From Candidatus Anammoxibacter sp. (GTDB taxonomy: Bacteria > Planctomycetota > Brocadiia > Brocadiales > Anammoxibacteraceae): DNA of 64,000 bases. The notes beneath the pieces were generated by a model, which had not been told where the DNA came from, searched no databases, and was given only the letters and a program-made list of their open reading frames with translations. Positions 17,549 to 27,367 of the stretch are shown here, piece after piece. How positions within the stretch are numbered: the first letter of the stretch is position 1; every line of letters starts with the position of its first letter. The position numbers and the translations under genes are program-made. The stretch spans positions 44,505 through 108,504 of the forward strand of contig JAIQZO010000102.1 of the NCBI GenBank assembly GCA_021777055.1, given 5' to 3'.

Positions 17549-17570
17549 CCTTAAGAACATGCATGTAATA

Positions 17571-19280
17571 TTACATCCTATCTGGAGGTCTCATTCCTAT
17601 CATCAAAAGGCCATTCTTGATCACCTGTCTAACACAATCAATTAACACAATTCGTGAATCGGTCAACGATGAATCATCTGATATAATGCGGCACTGATTA
17701 TAGTAACTATTCAGCGAGCTACATATTTCAAGGAGATGGCCTACCAATATCGATGGTTCAAATACATCTGCCGCTCTTTTAATTGCCACAGGATACTGTT
17801 CTAGTTTCTTTACCAGCAAGAACTCTTCGTCTTCACTTAACAACTCAGGATCTGCACCGATATCAGGGTTCTTCCCATATTTTCTAATTATGCTACAAAG
17901 CCTTGCGTGGGTATACTGTACATAAGGCCCTGTTTCACCATCAAAATTAAGTATTTCATCCCAATCAAAGTTTACATCCTTTATCCTTTTATTCTTTAGG
18001 TCAGAGAAAATAATTGCCCCTATTCCAACAGCATCTGCAATCTCATCCCTTCCATCAAGATCTGGATTCTTCTCTTTAATAATCTCCCGTGCGCGAGATA
18101 TTGATTCATTCAACAAATCTTCCAGCAGGACAACCTTACCTTTTCTCGTGGACATTTTTTCATCCTTAAACTTAACAAGGCCAAAATCCACGTGATAACA
18201 TTCATCCTGCCATTCATAGCCCATCAATTCCAACACCTTTTTAAATTGTTTGAAATGGAGTTTTTGCTCAGAACCAACAACATAAACCATCTTATCAAAG
18301 TCAAACTCCCTTTTCCTATACTCAGCTGCACATATATCCCTCGTAGCATACAAGCTGGCATCATCACTCTTTCGGATAAGACATGGAGGCATATTGTACT
18401 TATCCAAGTTAACCACCTGCGCATTATCGCTAAGTTCCAATAACCCAGATTCCTTTAATCTTTCAACCGTATCATCAAGCATACCATTATAAAAACTTTC
18501 ACCGGTATAATAGTCAAATGTTATCCCTAACATATCGTAAATTTTATCAAACTCTTTCATACTTATGTCTTTAAACAGTCTCCAGAGCTCACTAGACTCA
18601 TCATCTCCATTTTCCAGTTTTTTAAACCACTCTCTTGATTCATCTTCTAGAGAAGGATCATCTTCTGCCTCTTTATGAAACCTGACATAAAGCTTATATA
18701 ATGTTTCAATATCAGAAGGAGTCTCTTCGCCCCCCCACTTTTTGTAGGCAACTATAAGTTTGCCAAACTGTGTACCCCAGTCACCCAGGTGGTTTATGCC
18801 ACAGCACTTGTAACCTAATGCGACATATAGGTTGTAAATCGACCTGCCAATTAATGCGGACCGCATATGGTGCACCGCAAGGTGTTTGGCTATATTAGGT
18901 GACGAATAATCTACAACAACACACTTTCCTTCTCCCTCATCAGAAGTACCAAATCCATCTTTTTCACTATCAATACAATGCAACACATGGCGAATAAACA
19001 TACCTCTATTCACAAAGAAATTGAGATACGGACCAGTTGTAACAACATTCTTGATATACTCATCCGCTTCAAACCCCACCCCAAGCTTTTCTGCGATCAT
19101 CTGCGGTGACCTCTTCACTTGCTTTGCCAGTATAAAACAAGGCAATGCATAATCACCCATTTTATAATCAGGCGGCACTTCAATTAATTTTTCTATCTCA
19201 CATTGAGCGAGTTCCACATCAAACGCGGATTGAACTGACTCAGTTACAAAACAAACTATTCTTTTTATAAAAGGATTCAT
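17571..19280 (-). CDS. argS: Arginyl-tRNA synthetase
   Basis: A 569-residue class I aminoacyl-tRNA synthetase that charges tRNA-Arg. The frame is open to 19349, but the ATG at 19280 has GCGAGGAG 5 bases upstream and gives a normal N-terminal add-1 domain (MNPFIKRIVCFV). The HIGH-type signature is SPNIAKHLAVHHMRSA, the KMSKS-type one is DEKMSTRKGKVV, and the C-terminal anticodon-binding DALR domain ends the protein (YNQCRI, then LLMIGMRPPDRM). It is directly downstream of the LPS kinase gene on the same strand with 69 bases between them. Confidence 0.96.
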   Translation of the reverse strand: MNPFIKRIVCFVTESVQSAFDVELAQCEIEKLIEVPPDYKMGDYALPCFILAKQVKRSPQMIAEKLGVGFEADEYIKNVVTTGPYLNFFVNRGMFIRHVLHCIDSEKDGFGTSDEGEGKCVVVDYSSPNIAKHLAVHHMRSALIGRSIYNLYVALGYKCCGINHLGDWGTQFGKLIVAYKKWGGEETPSDIETLYKLYVRFHKEAEDDPSLEDESREWFKKLENGDDESSELWRLFKDISMKEFDKIYDMLGITFDYYTGESFYNGMLDDTVERLKESGLLELSDNAQVVNLDKYNMPPCLIRKSDDASLYATRDICAAEYRKREFDFDKMVYVVGSEQKLHFKQFKKVLELMGYEWQDECYHVDFGLVKFKDEKMSTRKGKVVLLEDLLNESISRAREIIKEKNPDLDGRDEIADAVGIGAIIFSDLKNKRIKDVNFDWDEILNFDGETGPYVQYTHARLCSIIRKYGKNPDIGADPELLSEDEEFLLVKKLEQYPVAIKRAADVFEPSILVGHLLEICSSLNSYYNQCRIISDDSSLTDSRIVLIDCVRQVIKNGLLMIGMRPPDRM

Positions 19281-19349
19281 AACACTCCTCGCCAACTTAT
19301 ATTCTCCGCTTTGTTCAGAAAATGCATTTTCATTAATACGTTCCCCCAC

Positions 19350-20246
19350 TTAACCCCTTACCGTTATCCGCCACCTGAGTTTATGTGACAAATAATCCGG
19401 TGAATATTTTCTAATTAAATTACGCCAACTATCACCATTCGTGCACCCCCTCATATACTCTTTAAAAAACCTGACCCTGTCAGACTTGCTAACTGGAAAC
19501 CTCCTATTGTAAATATCAGGCGATTTAACAAATTGCATTTTCAGTTTTTCCACGGACCTGTCAAGGCGGTAAAGATTTTTCACACGCTTTGCAATGGTTA
19601 AGACATTAACCATCGTTGACTTGTCAAGGTCTATAACATAAATAGAAAACCCTCCGTCTTTTTTCATCTTAAGCATAATGTTCTTTAAGTGAAGGTCTCC
19701 GTGGAAAATCCCGATATCATGCATCTTTCGAACAGATGATGCAATCTCAACGATAACATCCTTTTTTTGCTTAAAGATATTTGCCATGGCAGGTAATTCG
19801 TCCTTTAAACAACTAATGAGATCAAAAGAATTTGCAATCTCCCTTGTTACGAGATCAGCCTTAAAAAATGGAAAAAAAACCTTGTGCTTTATAATAGCAA
19901 CTACCTCTGTAGTCTGCAGCCCCATCTTTGAAGCCTTCCGACTAACAGCTAATTCGTTAAAAGGCCTTGCCTGCTCCCAAAAAAGATCTCCGGCTAGCAT
20001 ACCCAAAAGCCCTCCATGGCGGTATCTCCTTATTACAACCCTGTTATCAGGTGATTTCAGCGTCACGACTCTACAAGTACCCCTGCCTGTAAACGCTAAA
20101 TTTTCATCTTTCCCGCCTAAACTGCCATCTAGCAATGCCTCGCCAAAGCACTGAAAAAGTTCCCTATACTCAGTGCGCACAAAAATTGTACACTTTACTC
20201 TCTTAATTAACTCAAAGCCTTCAGGTATTAATATATTATTTACCAT
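19350..20246 (-). CDS. Lipopolysaccharide core kinase, Kdo/WaaP (KdkA/RfaP-like) family
   Basis: A protein-kinase-fold enzyme of about 298 residues. Visible motifs are the catalytic loop IFHGDLHLKNIMLK and the metal-binding IYVIDLDKS, with an N-terminal GTCRVVTLKSPDNRVVIRRYRHGG carrying the probable ATP-binding Arg/Lys. The family phosphorylates Kdo or heptose of the LPS inner core. The heptosyltransferase gene starts 263 bases away on the opposite strand. The frame runs to 20276; the ATG at 20246 is preferred because GTAGAG precedes it and nothing resembling a ribosome-binding site precedes the longer start. Confidence 0.82.
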   Translation of the reverse strand: MVNNILIPEGFELIKRVKCTIFVRTEYRELFQCFGEALLDGSLGGKDENLAFTGRGTCRVVTLKSPDNRVVIRRYRHGGLLGMLAGDLFWEQARPFNELAVSRKASKMGLQTTEVVAIIKHKVFFPFFKADLVTREIANSFDLISCLKDELPAMANIFKQKKDVIVEIASSVRKMHDIGIFHGDLHLKNIMLKMKKDGGFSIYVIDLDKSTMVNVLTIAKRVKNLYRLDRSVEKLKMQFVKSPDIYNRRFPVSKSDRVRFFKEYMRGCTNGDSWRNLIRKYSPDYLSHKLRWRITVRG

Positions 20247-20509
20247 AAAATCTCTACAAAACAGGAACAAAACCATACCGTAAGTTTTCTGATTATACAG
20301 AAAAGAGTATCAATATAGAAACAAAATAGCACTTTACAAACATACTGACACAGAGGAAAAAAGAGTTACAAGAATCATTAGGCAAAGAATTATTTCTTAA
20401 ATCCCCTTCACTAAACCGTTAAAAACAGTTGAAGAAAAAGAACGAAAACTGTATTATTCTATTTCAACTTCAACCGTAAAAAAAAAGGAAACATTTCCAA
20501 AAAAATAAC

Positions 20510-21622
20510 ATGTCAGATTTCAAAAGAATATTAATAGTAAGACTAAGCGCTATAGGTGATGTTGTCAATGTGCTACCTGCCTTATCTGCAATACGAAAGA
20601 GTTACCCGGCAGCATACATTGCATGGCTTGTAGAAGACAGGGCAAGAGATATACTTTGTGACAATCCAGACTTAAATGAAATCTTTGTGTTTCCGAGAAA
20701 GCAATGGTCAAAAGGAATTCGAAGTCCATTAACCTTTATAAATACAATTAAAGAGGCCTTTACATTTTTTAAGAAGATACGAAGAACTAATTTCGACCTG
20801 ATAATAGATTTTCACGGTAACCTGAAAAGCGGTTTAATGACCATGCTAAGTGGTAAATGTCTAAAGCTGGGTTTTGACCGGGAATCCTGCAAAGAGTGGA
20901 ACTACATCTTCACAAACAGGCATGTTCATCTTGAAAACATAAGAATACATAGAGTAGACAAGAACCTGCAACTGCTAAAATTTCTTAACATTGACACTAG
21001 CAATTCCAATCCGCAGATATTTATACCACCACAAGATAAGAGAGAGGTCCTAGACTTTCTACAGCAAAACTATAATAATGAAAATCCCTTGATTATTATA
21101 CACCCTGGCACAAGTATATTTGGAGGGTACAAACGCTGGTCTGCCCGCAATTTTGCCACACTTGCATGCAAACTTAAAGAAGAGTTGAATGTATCTGTTA
21201 TATTTACCAGCGGCCCAACAGATATAGAGGTCATTAAAGAGATAAAGACTTATATGAACAACCAAAAGATGATATTATTCAGCCCCAAGCTAAAACAATT
21301 AGCTGAAATAATAAGCCATGCAGATATTTTTATAAGCGGAGATACAGGTCCGATGCACATTGCATCGGTTATGAAACGTCCCATTGTTGCAATTTTTGGT
21401 CCAAAGGACCCTGTTATTTACGGGCCTTATGCACATGGAGAAAACCTAGACAAGACTAACGGGACTCTTTATGGTTTAAACACCGAACCAAGAGTAATAA
21501 GAAAAGAGCTGCCGTGTTCTCCGTGCAGAAAAAGAAAATGTAAAGAGGTTACCTGCATAAACACAATATCTTGTGACGAAGTTTTTGATGCTGTATCGGA
21601 ATTGTTATCGCTGCAAGAATAG
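20510..21622 (+). CDS. ADP-heptose:LPS heptosyltransferase, GT9 family
   Basis: A 370-residue GT-B glycosyltransferase. The N-terminus ILIVRLSAIGDVVNVLPAL is the GT9 hallmark; further motifs are IIHPGTSIFGGYKRW and ISGDTGPMHIASVMKRPIVAIFGPKDP (nucleotide-sugar binding). It adds heptose to the LPS inner core and is like WaaC/WaaF. The tail has a Cys-rich segment (PCSPCRKRKCKEVTC) common in heptosyltransferases. It is divergent to the core kinase gene, which supports an LPS locus and a true Gram-negative outer membrane. Confidence 0.93.
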   Translation: MSDFKRILIVRLSAIGDVVNVLPALSAIRKSYPAAYIAWLVEDRARDILCDNPDLNEIFVFPRKQWSKGIRSPLTFINTIKEAFTFFKKIRRTNFDLIIDFHGNLKSGLMTMLSGKCLKLGFDRESCKEWNYIFTNRHVHLENIRIHRVDKNLQLLKFLNIDTSNSNPQIFIPPQDKREVLDFLQQNYNNENPLIIIHPGTSIFGGYKRWSARNFATLACKLKEELNVSVIFTSGPTDIEVIKEIKTYMNNQKMILFSPKLKQLAEIISHADIFISGDTGPMHIASVMKRPIVAIFGPKDPVIYGPYAHGENLDKTNGTLYGLNTEPRVIRKELPCSPCRKRKCKEVTCINTISCDEVFDAVSELLSLQE

Positions 21623-21762
21623 TTACCATGCTCAAACATAACATTTATACTCAATGTGATCAGTAATTCTAAATACCCAAAGTTATTTGGTTGCTACTTA
21701 AACACGCCATGATATATAATTAAAGTAAAGCAACAGTTATATAGTAAACATGTTCAATATCT

Positions 21763-21795
21763 TTAAAAGAAGTCTTTATAAAGTAATATCATATT
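21763..21795 (+). promoter_or_regulatory. Recurrent upstream element, copy 3
   Basis: AAAAGAAGTCTTTATAAAGT followed by AATATCATATTAT, 60 bases before the small Cys-protein start. Unlike copies 1 and 2 there is no obvious family A repeat next to it. Confidence 0.55.
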
Positions 21796-21855
21796 ATTTT
21801 TGTTAAGGGTATTTATTTTTTAGTTTTACACTCTTTTATACTGAGGAGGTAATTT

Positions 21856-22050
21856 ATGGAAACAGAAGATAAAAGCAGGACTACCCCTGAATGGGTAGAA
21901 GATGACGGAAGTGGAATGACCTGTATTGATTGTGAATTTATGGCAACATCTAAAGCGTGTGGCGGTTCAGAAAAGTATTTATGCGAAAAACACAATTTTC
22001 TACTCAGCAGTGATATAAGCAAGAAGTGCAAAGATTTTGAGGAAAGATAG
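21856..22050 (+). CDS. Small Cys-rich protein, probable zinc-ribbon-like
   Basis: A 64-residue acidic protein with five cysteines: a CIDC pair (22 and 25), then ACGG, LCEKH and KKCKDFEE. The arrangement suggests a small metal-binding knuckle. The family is not recognised. GAGGAGG stands 7-8 bases before the ATG, the recurrent upstream element lies 60 bases before it, and a perfect 21-bp hairpin follows the stop, so it is a complete independent transcription unit. That tidy layout is the main support that it is real. Confidence 0.75.
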   Translation: METEDKSRTTPEWVEDDGSGMTCIDCEFMATSKACGGSEKYLCEKHNFLLSSDISKKCKDFEER

Positions 22051-22076
22051 TATATGAATTAATAACAATTTGAGGT

Positions 22077-22121
22077 TTCACAAAGCATATTTCCCATATT
22101 ATGGGAAATATGCTTTGTGAA
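22077..22121. terminator. Perfect 21-bp hairpin
   Basis: Arms 22077-22097 and 22101-22121 are perfect reverse complements (each contains GCATATTTCCCAT or its complement) with a 3-base loop ATT. It lies 27 bases after the small Cys-protein stop. There is no strong T-run, so termination is probable rather than certain; it may serve the convergent regulator gene too. Confidence 0.75.
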
Positions 22122-22214
22122 TAATTAATATTGTTACTAACGTTCTTTCACATGAGGTTAGTTTACAAAATGAACCTTGATATTACGCTCCCCATCTCCA
22201 CTCACTTAAGAGGG

Positions 22215-23777
22215 TTAAACTCTCTTTATCTTTAGCTGTTCAATTTTGGAATTTAAAGTAGCTCGACTCAGTCCTAGGGTCCTCGCTGTATTGGTCTTGT
22301 TCCAGTTGGCTTTTTGCAACTCTCTTTGTATAAAACTCTTTTCGTACACTCTTAACGAATCACGGAGATTACCACTATCATAAGATTCATTTGTATCATC
22401 ACTAGCACGGACATCATTCTGAAGATAATTGTCTGGGATATGAGATCTATCAATTACCTTCTCATTCCAAGCTGCTTTAATCAAACGTTTGACAAAATTC
22501 TTAAGTTCCCTTACATTACCTGGCCAGGAATATTTTATCATATATTCTGCAACCATAGGGTTTAATTCCTTTTTAGCAATAACAAACATTTCTGCAAATG
22601 TCTCTAGAAAATAATCAGCAATGGGTAGTATGTCATCTCTTCTCATTCTAATAGGCGGAATTTTTATATGTATATCATTAATCCTGAACAAAAGATCTTT
22701 GCGGAATAATCCCTCTTCTGACAATTTCTTTAAATTCTTATTGGTAGTTGCAATTACCCTGACATTAACACGCTTTTGATCTATACCACCTTCCGCAGTG
22801 TATACACCATCCTCTAATATCTTCAAAAGCATCCCTTGAACATTTAGATCCATATCACCAATCTCATCAAATACCAAAGTACCACCCTCTGCTATCTCAA
22901 GCAATCCGACCCTATCTTGACTGCAACCTAGATCAAAATCATCTCCTTTATGACAAAACAATAGATCTTTTAGTATATTTTCTGTCATTTCAAAGCAATT
23001 TTGAACCATAAACATCTTTTCTTTGCAAGGGCTTTTATAGTGTACATAAGCTGCCAATAATTCTTTACCCGTTCCGGTTTCTCCCTCTATTAACATAGGA
23101 CATTTACTATCTTGCACTCCTTCCAATAGGAAAAAGATATCATCCATTGCCTTACTTACAGTAACAATACCATTAAATCTGTTTTTACTCTGTTTATTAA
23201 CGACAACAGCTTTTGAATTGATCAGATTATCCTTGTTGTGTGATAAATAAACAGATTTAATATATTCAATTCCTAAGTCCATAAATTTCTTAAAGTAATC
23301 GGAACAAAGTTTGCTAGTTTTTTCAAAATCCCTATAAAACTGATAAACAGTAGTATCATCAATGCCTGCATCTTTCAGATTCCGAATATACATGGCTTTG
23401 CCAGCCGCAATTTCTTGCCGGGAATAAACCCCGCAACCAACCATCGCACCTGCATATTTTCCATCAAACATAATGGGTACCGCAACCCCCTCAAAGCCAG
23501 CTAGACATTTATATAAGACAGGTTTATATGTCTTTCTTAGTGTCTTCAAATGCTCCTTATGTATTTTCAGACAATTACCTCCCGTCCCACCACAAGAATC
23601 AAATGCTTCACAAATAGAGTTTGGCGAAAATCCTCTGGAAATCTGGCAATTTCCATGATCATCAAAGAAATATATTCCAGCAACCCACCAATCTAAGGCT
23701 ATCTCCTGAATCTTTTTAATAAACAGAGCCTTCTTTGCCAGGTCCCATTCAATCATCATATTTTTATATAACATCAT
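22215..23777 (-). CDS. PocR-domain AAA+ enhancer-binding-type regulator lacking a GAFTGA loop
   Basis: About 520 residues. The frame reaches 23870, but ATG 23777 has GGGAGAAGAG directly upstream. The N-terminal ~190 residues are a PocR sensory domain (DWWVAGIYFFDD, CLAGFEGVAVPIM, GCGVYSRQEI), which binds small organic ligands. The AAA+ domain has Walker A GETGTGKE, Walker B GGTLVFDEIGD and the arginine-finger region FRKDLLFRIND. A Fis-type helix-turn-helix ends it (NWNKTNTARTLGLSRATLN). Where the sigma-54-contacting GAFTGA loop should be (LFGHEKGAFTGA in the family) it reads LFCHKGDDFDLGCSQDR. It may therefore not activate sigma-54. The target is unknown. Confidence 0.88.
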   Translation of the reverse strand: MMLYKNMMIEWDLAKKALFIKKIQEIALDWWVAGIYFFDDHGNCQISRGFSPNSICEAFDSCGGTGGNCLKIHKEHLKTLRKTYKPVLYKCLAGFEGVAVPIMFDGKYAGAMVGCGVYSRQEIAAGKAMYIRNLKDAGIDDTTVYQFYRDFEKTSKLCSDYFKKFMDLGIEYIKSVYLSHNKDNLINSKAVVVNKQSKNRFNGIVTVSKAMDDIFFLLEGVQDSKCPMLIEGETGTGKELLAAYVHYKSPCKEKMFMVQNCFEMTENILKDLLFCHKGDDFDLGCSQDRVGLLEIAEGGTLVFDEIGDMDLNVQGMLLKILEDGVYTAEGGIDQKRVNVRVIATTNKNLKKLSEEGLFRKDLLFRINDIHIKIPPIRMRRDDILPIADYFLETFAEMFVIAKKELNPMVAEYMIKYSWPGNVRELKNFVKRLIKAAWNEKVIDRSHIPDNYLQNDVRASDDTNESYDSGNLRDSLRVYEKSFIQRELQKANWNKTNTARTLGLSRATLNSKIEQLKIKRV

Positions 23778-23994
23778 TTGGCTCTTCTCCCAAAGTATAC
23801 GGTTAAACCGAATTGACGAATGTTGGTAACTACCAAGAAAAAAAAAAGCAACGTGCAAGTAAATAAACACAAAAATACTAATCTTAGAAACGTATATGAA
23901 ATAAACTCGACAACTATATGATTAAAGAGTAAAACGCCATAAACAGCAATACTTCCAAAACACCTTTAAAAAATTAATACCTATTCACTAGAAA

Positions 23995-24120
23995 TCACAT
24001 CTCAGATGCAAGATCAGGCCCAAAGGAGATGGACATTTTTTTAACTGTATTTCTTTCTTCAGGTGCTCCAATTGTGACACTACCACATTTTGTGATAGAA
24101 TAAATTTTAACTAATATCTT
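23995..24120 (-). pseudogene. Orphan C-terminal coding fragment
   Basis: A 41-codon open stretch ending at TGA 23997-23995 reads TKCGSVTIGAPEERNTVKKM then SISFGPDLASEM. It looks like genuine protein sequence but has no start codon or ribosome-binding site and is bounded upstream by TAA. The parent family is not recognised. Confidence 0.3.
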
Positions 24121-25267
24121 TTACATTAGTAACATAATGCTAATTGCATGCCATTTTCTTTGTTAAAACTAAAATATTTTATAATCTAACATAAGCGGTT
24201 AGTTTATATGTGATTTTGTAGCGAAAGAGTAATAATGTAAATGTTTGTTATTTCACATTTCAGGTCATCTAAGAGAAATTATAAAAAAACAAGACACAAA
24301 TGACCGTTTTATATAAATATGTAAAATAGGAAATAATACAAAAAAGTGATCGCTCACAAATGTAACTATTATGAGCCCAATAAACATTAATTTTAAGATG
24401 CATATAGACATGAGATACTGCAAATGAAGTTTATTGGCTAATTCTCATGATTTTATGGTTCAGTTCCTTAAAAATTAGTTATTTTATAAAAGATCTATCA
24501 GACAACAAAAATGCAGAATACGCTTTAGAGTTATCAACTATTGTTTGTTGCAAATGATTTCCACCAAATGTATATATGACACTCATCTACATCTTTGTTA
24601 TATAGCAAATGCAAATATTATACCGAACAAAGTAGAAAAGTATGAAAGCCAGGAATGTCAATAAATTGAATATGTTACGCAAAAAAATGTAGCGGTATAA
24701 AATCAAAGCCATAAAATTAGCGTTAGATCTCTAACGCTAAACTAACAATATGTTAACATTGTAACAACATGAGTGATAGTCTATTGGAGATAAAGATACA
24801 TCATGTGCAATGAATTTATCCTACTCAATACAACAACACATGACAGGCAACTTGGGAAACGTTGAGGTTATATTGAACTGAGATAGGATACAAATGGCTT
24901 AAAAGAAGACTAAAACCTAAGTGTAATGAAATGTCTGGAGAAAATAAGAGGGTAAGATGAACCGGGCTAAATAATGCTCTCAATAAATGGATATCAATGA
25001 TATACAATAGTAACAATCAACACTCCATAGATTTTGCAGATATGCTGACTAACCATAGATCATTACTTTGGAATTTTGGAATTATTGTTTACAACCTATT
25101 AATACAGCAGTTATAGAGGGAAATAATATAAAGATTTGACACATAAGAAGAAAAGCGGGTGTTTTTTTGACCTCAAATACTTTAACTTAAAATATTTTAG
25201 TCAAGGAACAGTATGACTATCCATTTGCCAGTACCTTACCTGTGCCGCAGAAAATGTGAGGAGTGCC
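24121..25267. other. AT-rich gene-poor region
   Basis: More than 1.1 kb without a credible gene on either strand. A 63-codon minus-strand frame at 24825-25016 has no ribosome-binding site or protein-like composition. The only clear structure is the palindrome at 24717-24740. The absence of genes before the PocR regulator's start may reflect decay or an unrecognised RNA. Confidence 0.5.
24717..24740. promoter_or_regulatory. Perfect palindrome, possible operator
   Basis: TTAGCGTTAGA-TC-TCTAACGCTAA, 11-bp arms. Palindromes with the same ATCTCTAA core occur at 32596-32619 and 45355-45371. Confidence 0.4.
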
Positions 25268-26302
25268 TCATTTATTCTCAACCATCTCTACAAAGGCCTC
25301 TAATCTTGTCATCATGGCACCGTTAATTGGACCAGGTCGATCAAAATCCACTGTTATCATAGGAATATCTATGAGTTTACGAATGATTTTCTCATAAATA
25401 GATCTGTGACAGAAATTTTGGACATAAAAAATGATCCCATCTATACTCCGTTTGCAAATTTCTCTTTTTATATCTTCTATCTGCATAAAAACATCATATG
25501 GATATGTGTATTCTGTATATTGTGCCTCTAAAGTGGCTGTTTCAAAAGGCATACTAAATTGACGTTGAACTTCATTAAAGACCACATGACATCCAAGACT
25601 GTCGAGAAAAGAGAAAATGTCATTACAGATTGGGGGAATACCCATAAAACCCAGACGTATCTTATGTTGAACAGAAGTCCTCTCTTCCGCCTTTTTTAAA
25701 AATTCCCTGGCCTCCTTTTCATAAGTATTATAGTCTCCAAACATATCGCTGGCAGTAACCGACCATAAATGGTTTTCCTCTCCGGTTACTTTATTGTCAA
25801 GCCATGTAAGTTCATCAATCCTATGAATAAGCGCCCGAATACCATCAAGCCTGATTTTCATACTAGAAATATCATCATGACGTGCTCCAAGTTGGTTGGC
25901 AAACTCTTTAAGGTTACATTTTAAACGATCTTCATCCCTTTTATATGGATACTCAAAAGGAATTACATCCAACCCCGCAAAATCTAATATATCCATAATG
26001 GCGTGCGTATTGGTACAATCACCCTGTGCTACCCCAACCAATCTTTTTATACCAATCTTTTTTGCAGCTGAATATATCCCTTTTATCCACGCGCAAGTAT
26101 TCCGGGGAATACCGTTTAATTCCGCATGATCCACCATTCTCGATGGATCATCACTGCTTATAAACACATTATTAAGATCCACAGGAAAATAACCCGCGGC
26201 ATATATAATCTCAATGGGAACCGTTGTAGTGATACCGATGGCCTTATCTATGTCTTGCGGATAGCTCGAAAGTAAAGCTGATTTCTCTATAATTTCTACC
26301 AT
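25268..26302 (-). CDS. 2-hydroxyacyl-CoA dehydratase D/HgdB-family iron-sulfur protein (double-cubane-like)
   Basis: A 344-residue single-subunit member of the HgdB / BcrC / FldB family. Cys70 (IPRNTCAWIKG), Cys96 (VAQGDCTNTHAIMD) and Cys298 (IIFYVQNFCHRSIY) match the conserved cluster ligands. Partner-less members are often double-cubane cluster proteins that need an ATP-driven activator; the 1401-residue activase at 54783-58988 is the only one in the window. It is the third gene of an operon: the 10-TM exporter ends 16 bases upstream. No second dehydratase subunit is present, so a classical dehydratase role is unlikely. The substrate is unknown. Confidence 0.85.
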   Translation of the reverse strand: MVEIIEKSALLSSYPQDIDKAIGITTTVPIEIIYAAGYFPVDLNNVFISSDDPSRMVDHAELNGIPRNTCAWIKGIYSAAKKIGIKRLVGVAQGDCTNTHAIMDILDFAGLDVIPFEYPYKRDEDRLKCNLKEFANQLGARHDDISSMKIRLDGIRALIHRIDELTWLDNKVTGEENHLWSVTASDMFGDYNTYEKEAREFLKKAEERTSVQHKIRLGFMGIPPICNDIFSFLDSLGCHVVFNEVQRQFSMPFETATLEAQYTEYTYPYDVFMQIEDIKREICKRSIDGIIFYVQNFCHRSIYEKIIRKLIDIPMITVDFDRPGPINGAMMTRLEAFVEMVENK

Positions 26303-26318
26303 AAAAACGATGTTTCAA

Positions 26319-27347
26319 TTAGAAACCAAACGAATAAATTAAAAAACCTATGCCCAATCCAATGGCCAGGTTAAACAGTTTTATCAGGAAAAAGTCTTTT
26401 ATAGAATAAGATAGCATGGGGAGCATTCCATGGCCATCCTGTACAATGGTGCTTGTTAATAGAACAGAAAATGGAACCAATCCATTCGCAAACATCATTA
26501 CAAATACCAAGTGAGGCCCTGACTCCGGTATCATTGATATTAACCCTGCAAACAAAAGTACCCAAACCATATGGTTCTTAACAAACGACTCAATATCCCA
26601 AAATTTTAACCCGATATCAATTGCCAGCAAAGCACCAAAGCTACAGAGAAATATCTTCCATAAATGTTTCTTGGCAATGTGCTTCCAGATGTGATCTTCC
26701 AGATAATGATCAGGTACTGTCACTATAATAAAGCCAGCAATAATAAGAATGAAAATAAAAGTAGTTTTTTCCCAATCCCATGTTTCAGGCCCCATCAACC
26801 CTGTAACATAACTATAAAACGCACCAATCAACATCACAAGCATAAGAAATCTGATTAATGAGACATTCTTCAGATTAAATAAAACTTCCTTGAGGCCAAG
26901 ACAGCGGCATTCCACAGTAAAATGTGGTATAGAGTATTCACATCCTCTAGAAACCTTAATCTTTAGTTTCAGAATGATCTTATCGATTACATAAGAGGAG
27001 ATAATACCCAACACAAAAAGCAGAAAGAAAAGAAAAAACGCCTTACTTGGAAACATCGCAATCATTAAAAACGCCTCATCCCCACTCGTGGCAATCATAC
27101 CTCCGGCAATTGCACCAAATGAGATAAGGCCATGAACATAAAAAGATATGTTCATAAACGCACCCAAACATCCTGGAGTTGTACCTAAAAACGAAGCGGT
27201 AACATATTGTCTAACCAACCCACCTTTTATAATAATGTCCATTTTACCTTTTGTTAAAACATTCAGATAATCAACAGACATCATCATAACAAACACAAGT
27301 ATAGTTATAACTATACCATGCTGCAGATTATGAGCAAAGATTTCCAT
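26319..27347 (-). CDS. Putative 10-TM heavy-metal exporter (ArsP_2 / putative manganese transporter family)
   Basis: A 342-residue integral membrane protein with about ten hydrophobic segments. The N-terminal region MMMSVDYLNVLTKGKMD and ASFLGTTPGCLGAFMNISFY, and the C-terminal repeat GLISMIPESGPHLVFVMMFA with TSTIVQDGHGMLPML, are the two related half-motifs of this family. The two Glu/Gly/His-containing signatures probably line a metal path. It lies between a His-rich secreted protein (20 bases) and an HgdB-like protein (16 bases) on the same strand. The transported ion has not been shown by sequence; the His-rich neighbour favours a divalent metal. Confidence 0.78.
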   Translation of the reverse strand: MEIFAHNLQHGIVITILVFVMMMSVDYLNVLTKGKMDIIIKGGLVRQYVTASFLGTTPGCLGAFMNISFYVHGLISFGAIAGGMIATSGDEAFLMIAMFPSKAFFLFFLLFVLGIISSYVIDKIILKLKIKVSRGCEYSIPHFTVECRCLGLKEVLFNLKNVSLIRFLMLVMLIGAFYSYVTGLMGPETWDWEKTTFIFILIIAGFIIVTVPDHYLEDHIWKHIAKKHLWKIFLCSFGALLAIDIGLKFWDIESFVKNHMVWVLLFAGLISMIPESGPHLVFVMMFANGLVPFSVLLTSTIVQDGHGMLPMLSYSIKDFFLIKLFNLAIGLGIGFLIYSFGF

Positions 27348-27367
27348 TTTAATTTAAACCTGTCCCT

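Noticed and set aside
17369..17560. 63-codon minus-strand ORF
   Set aside because: It is entirely within family B repeat copy 1.
24825..25016. 63-codon minus-strand ORF in the gene-poor region
   Set aside because: No ribosome-binding site, no domain, composition like random AT-rich DNA.
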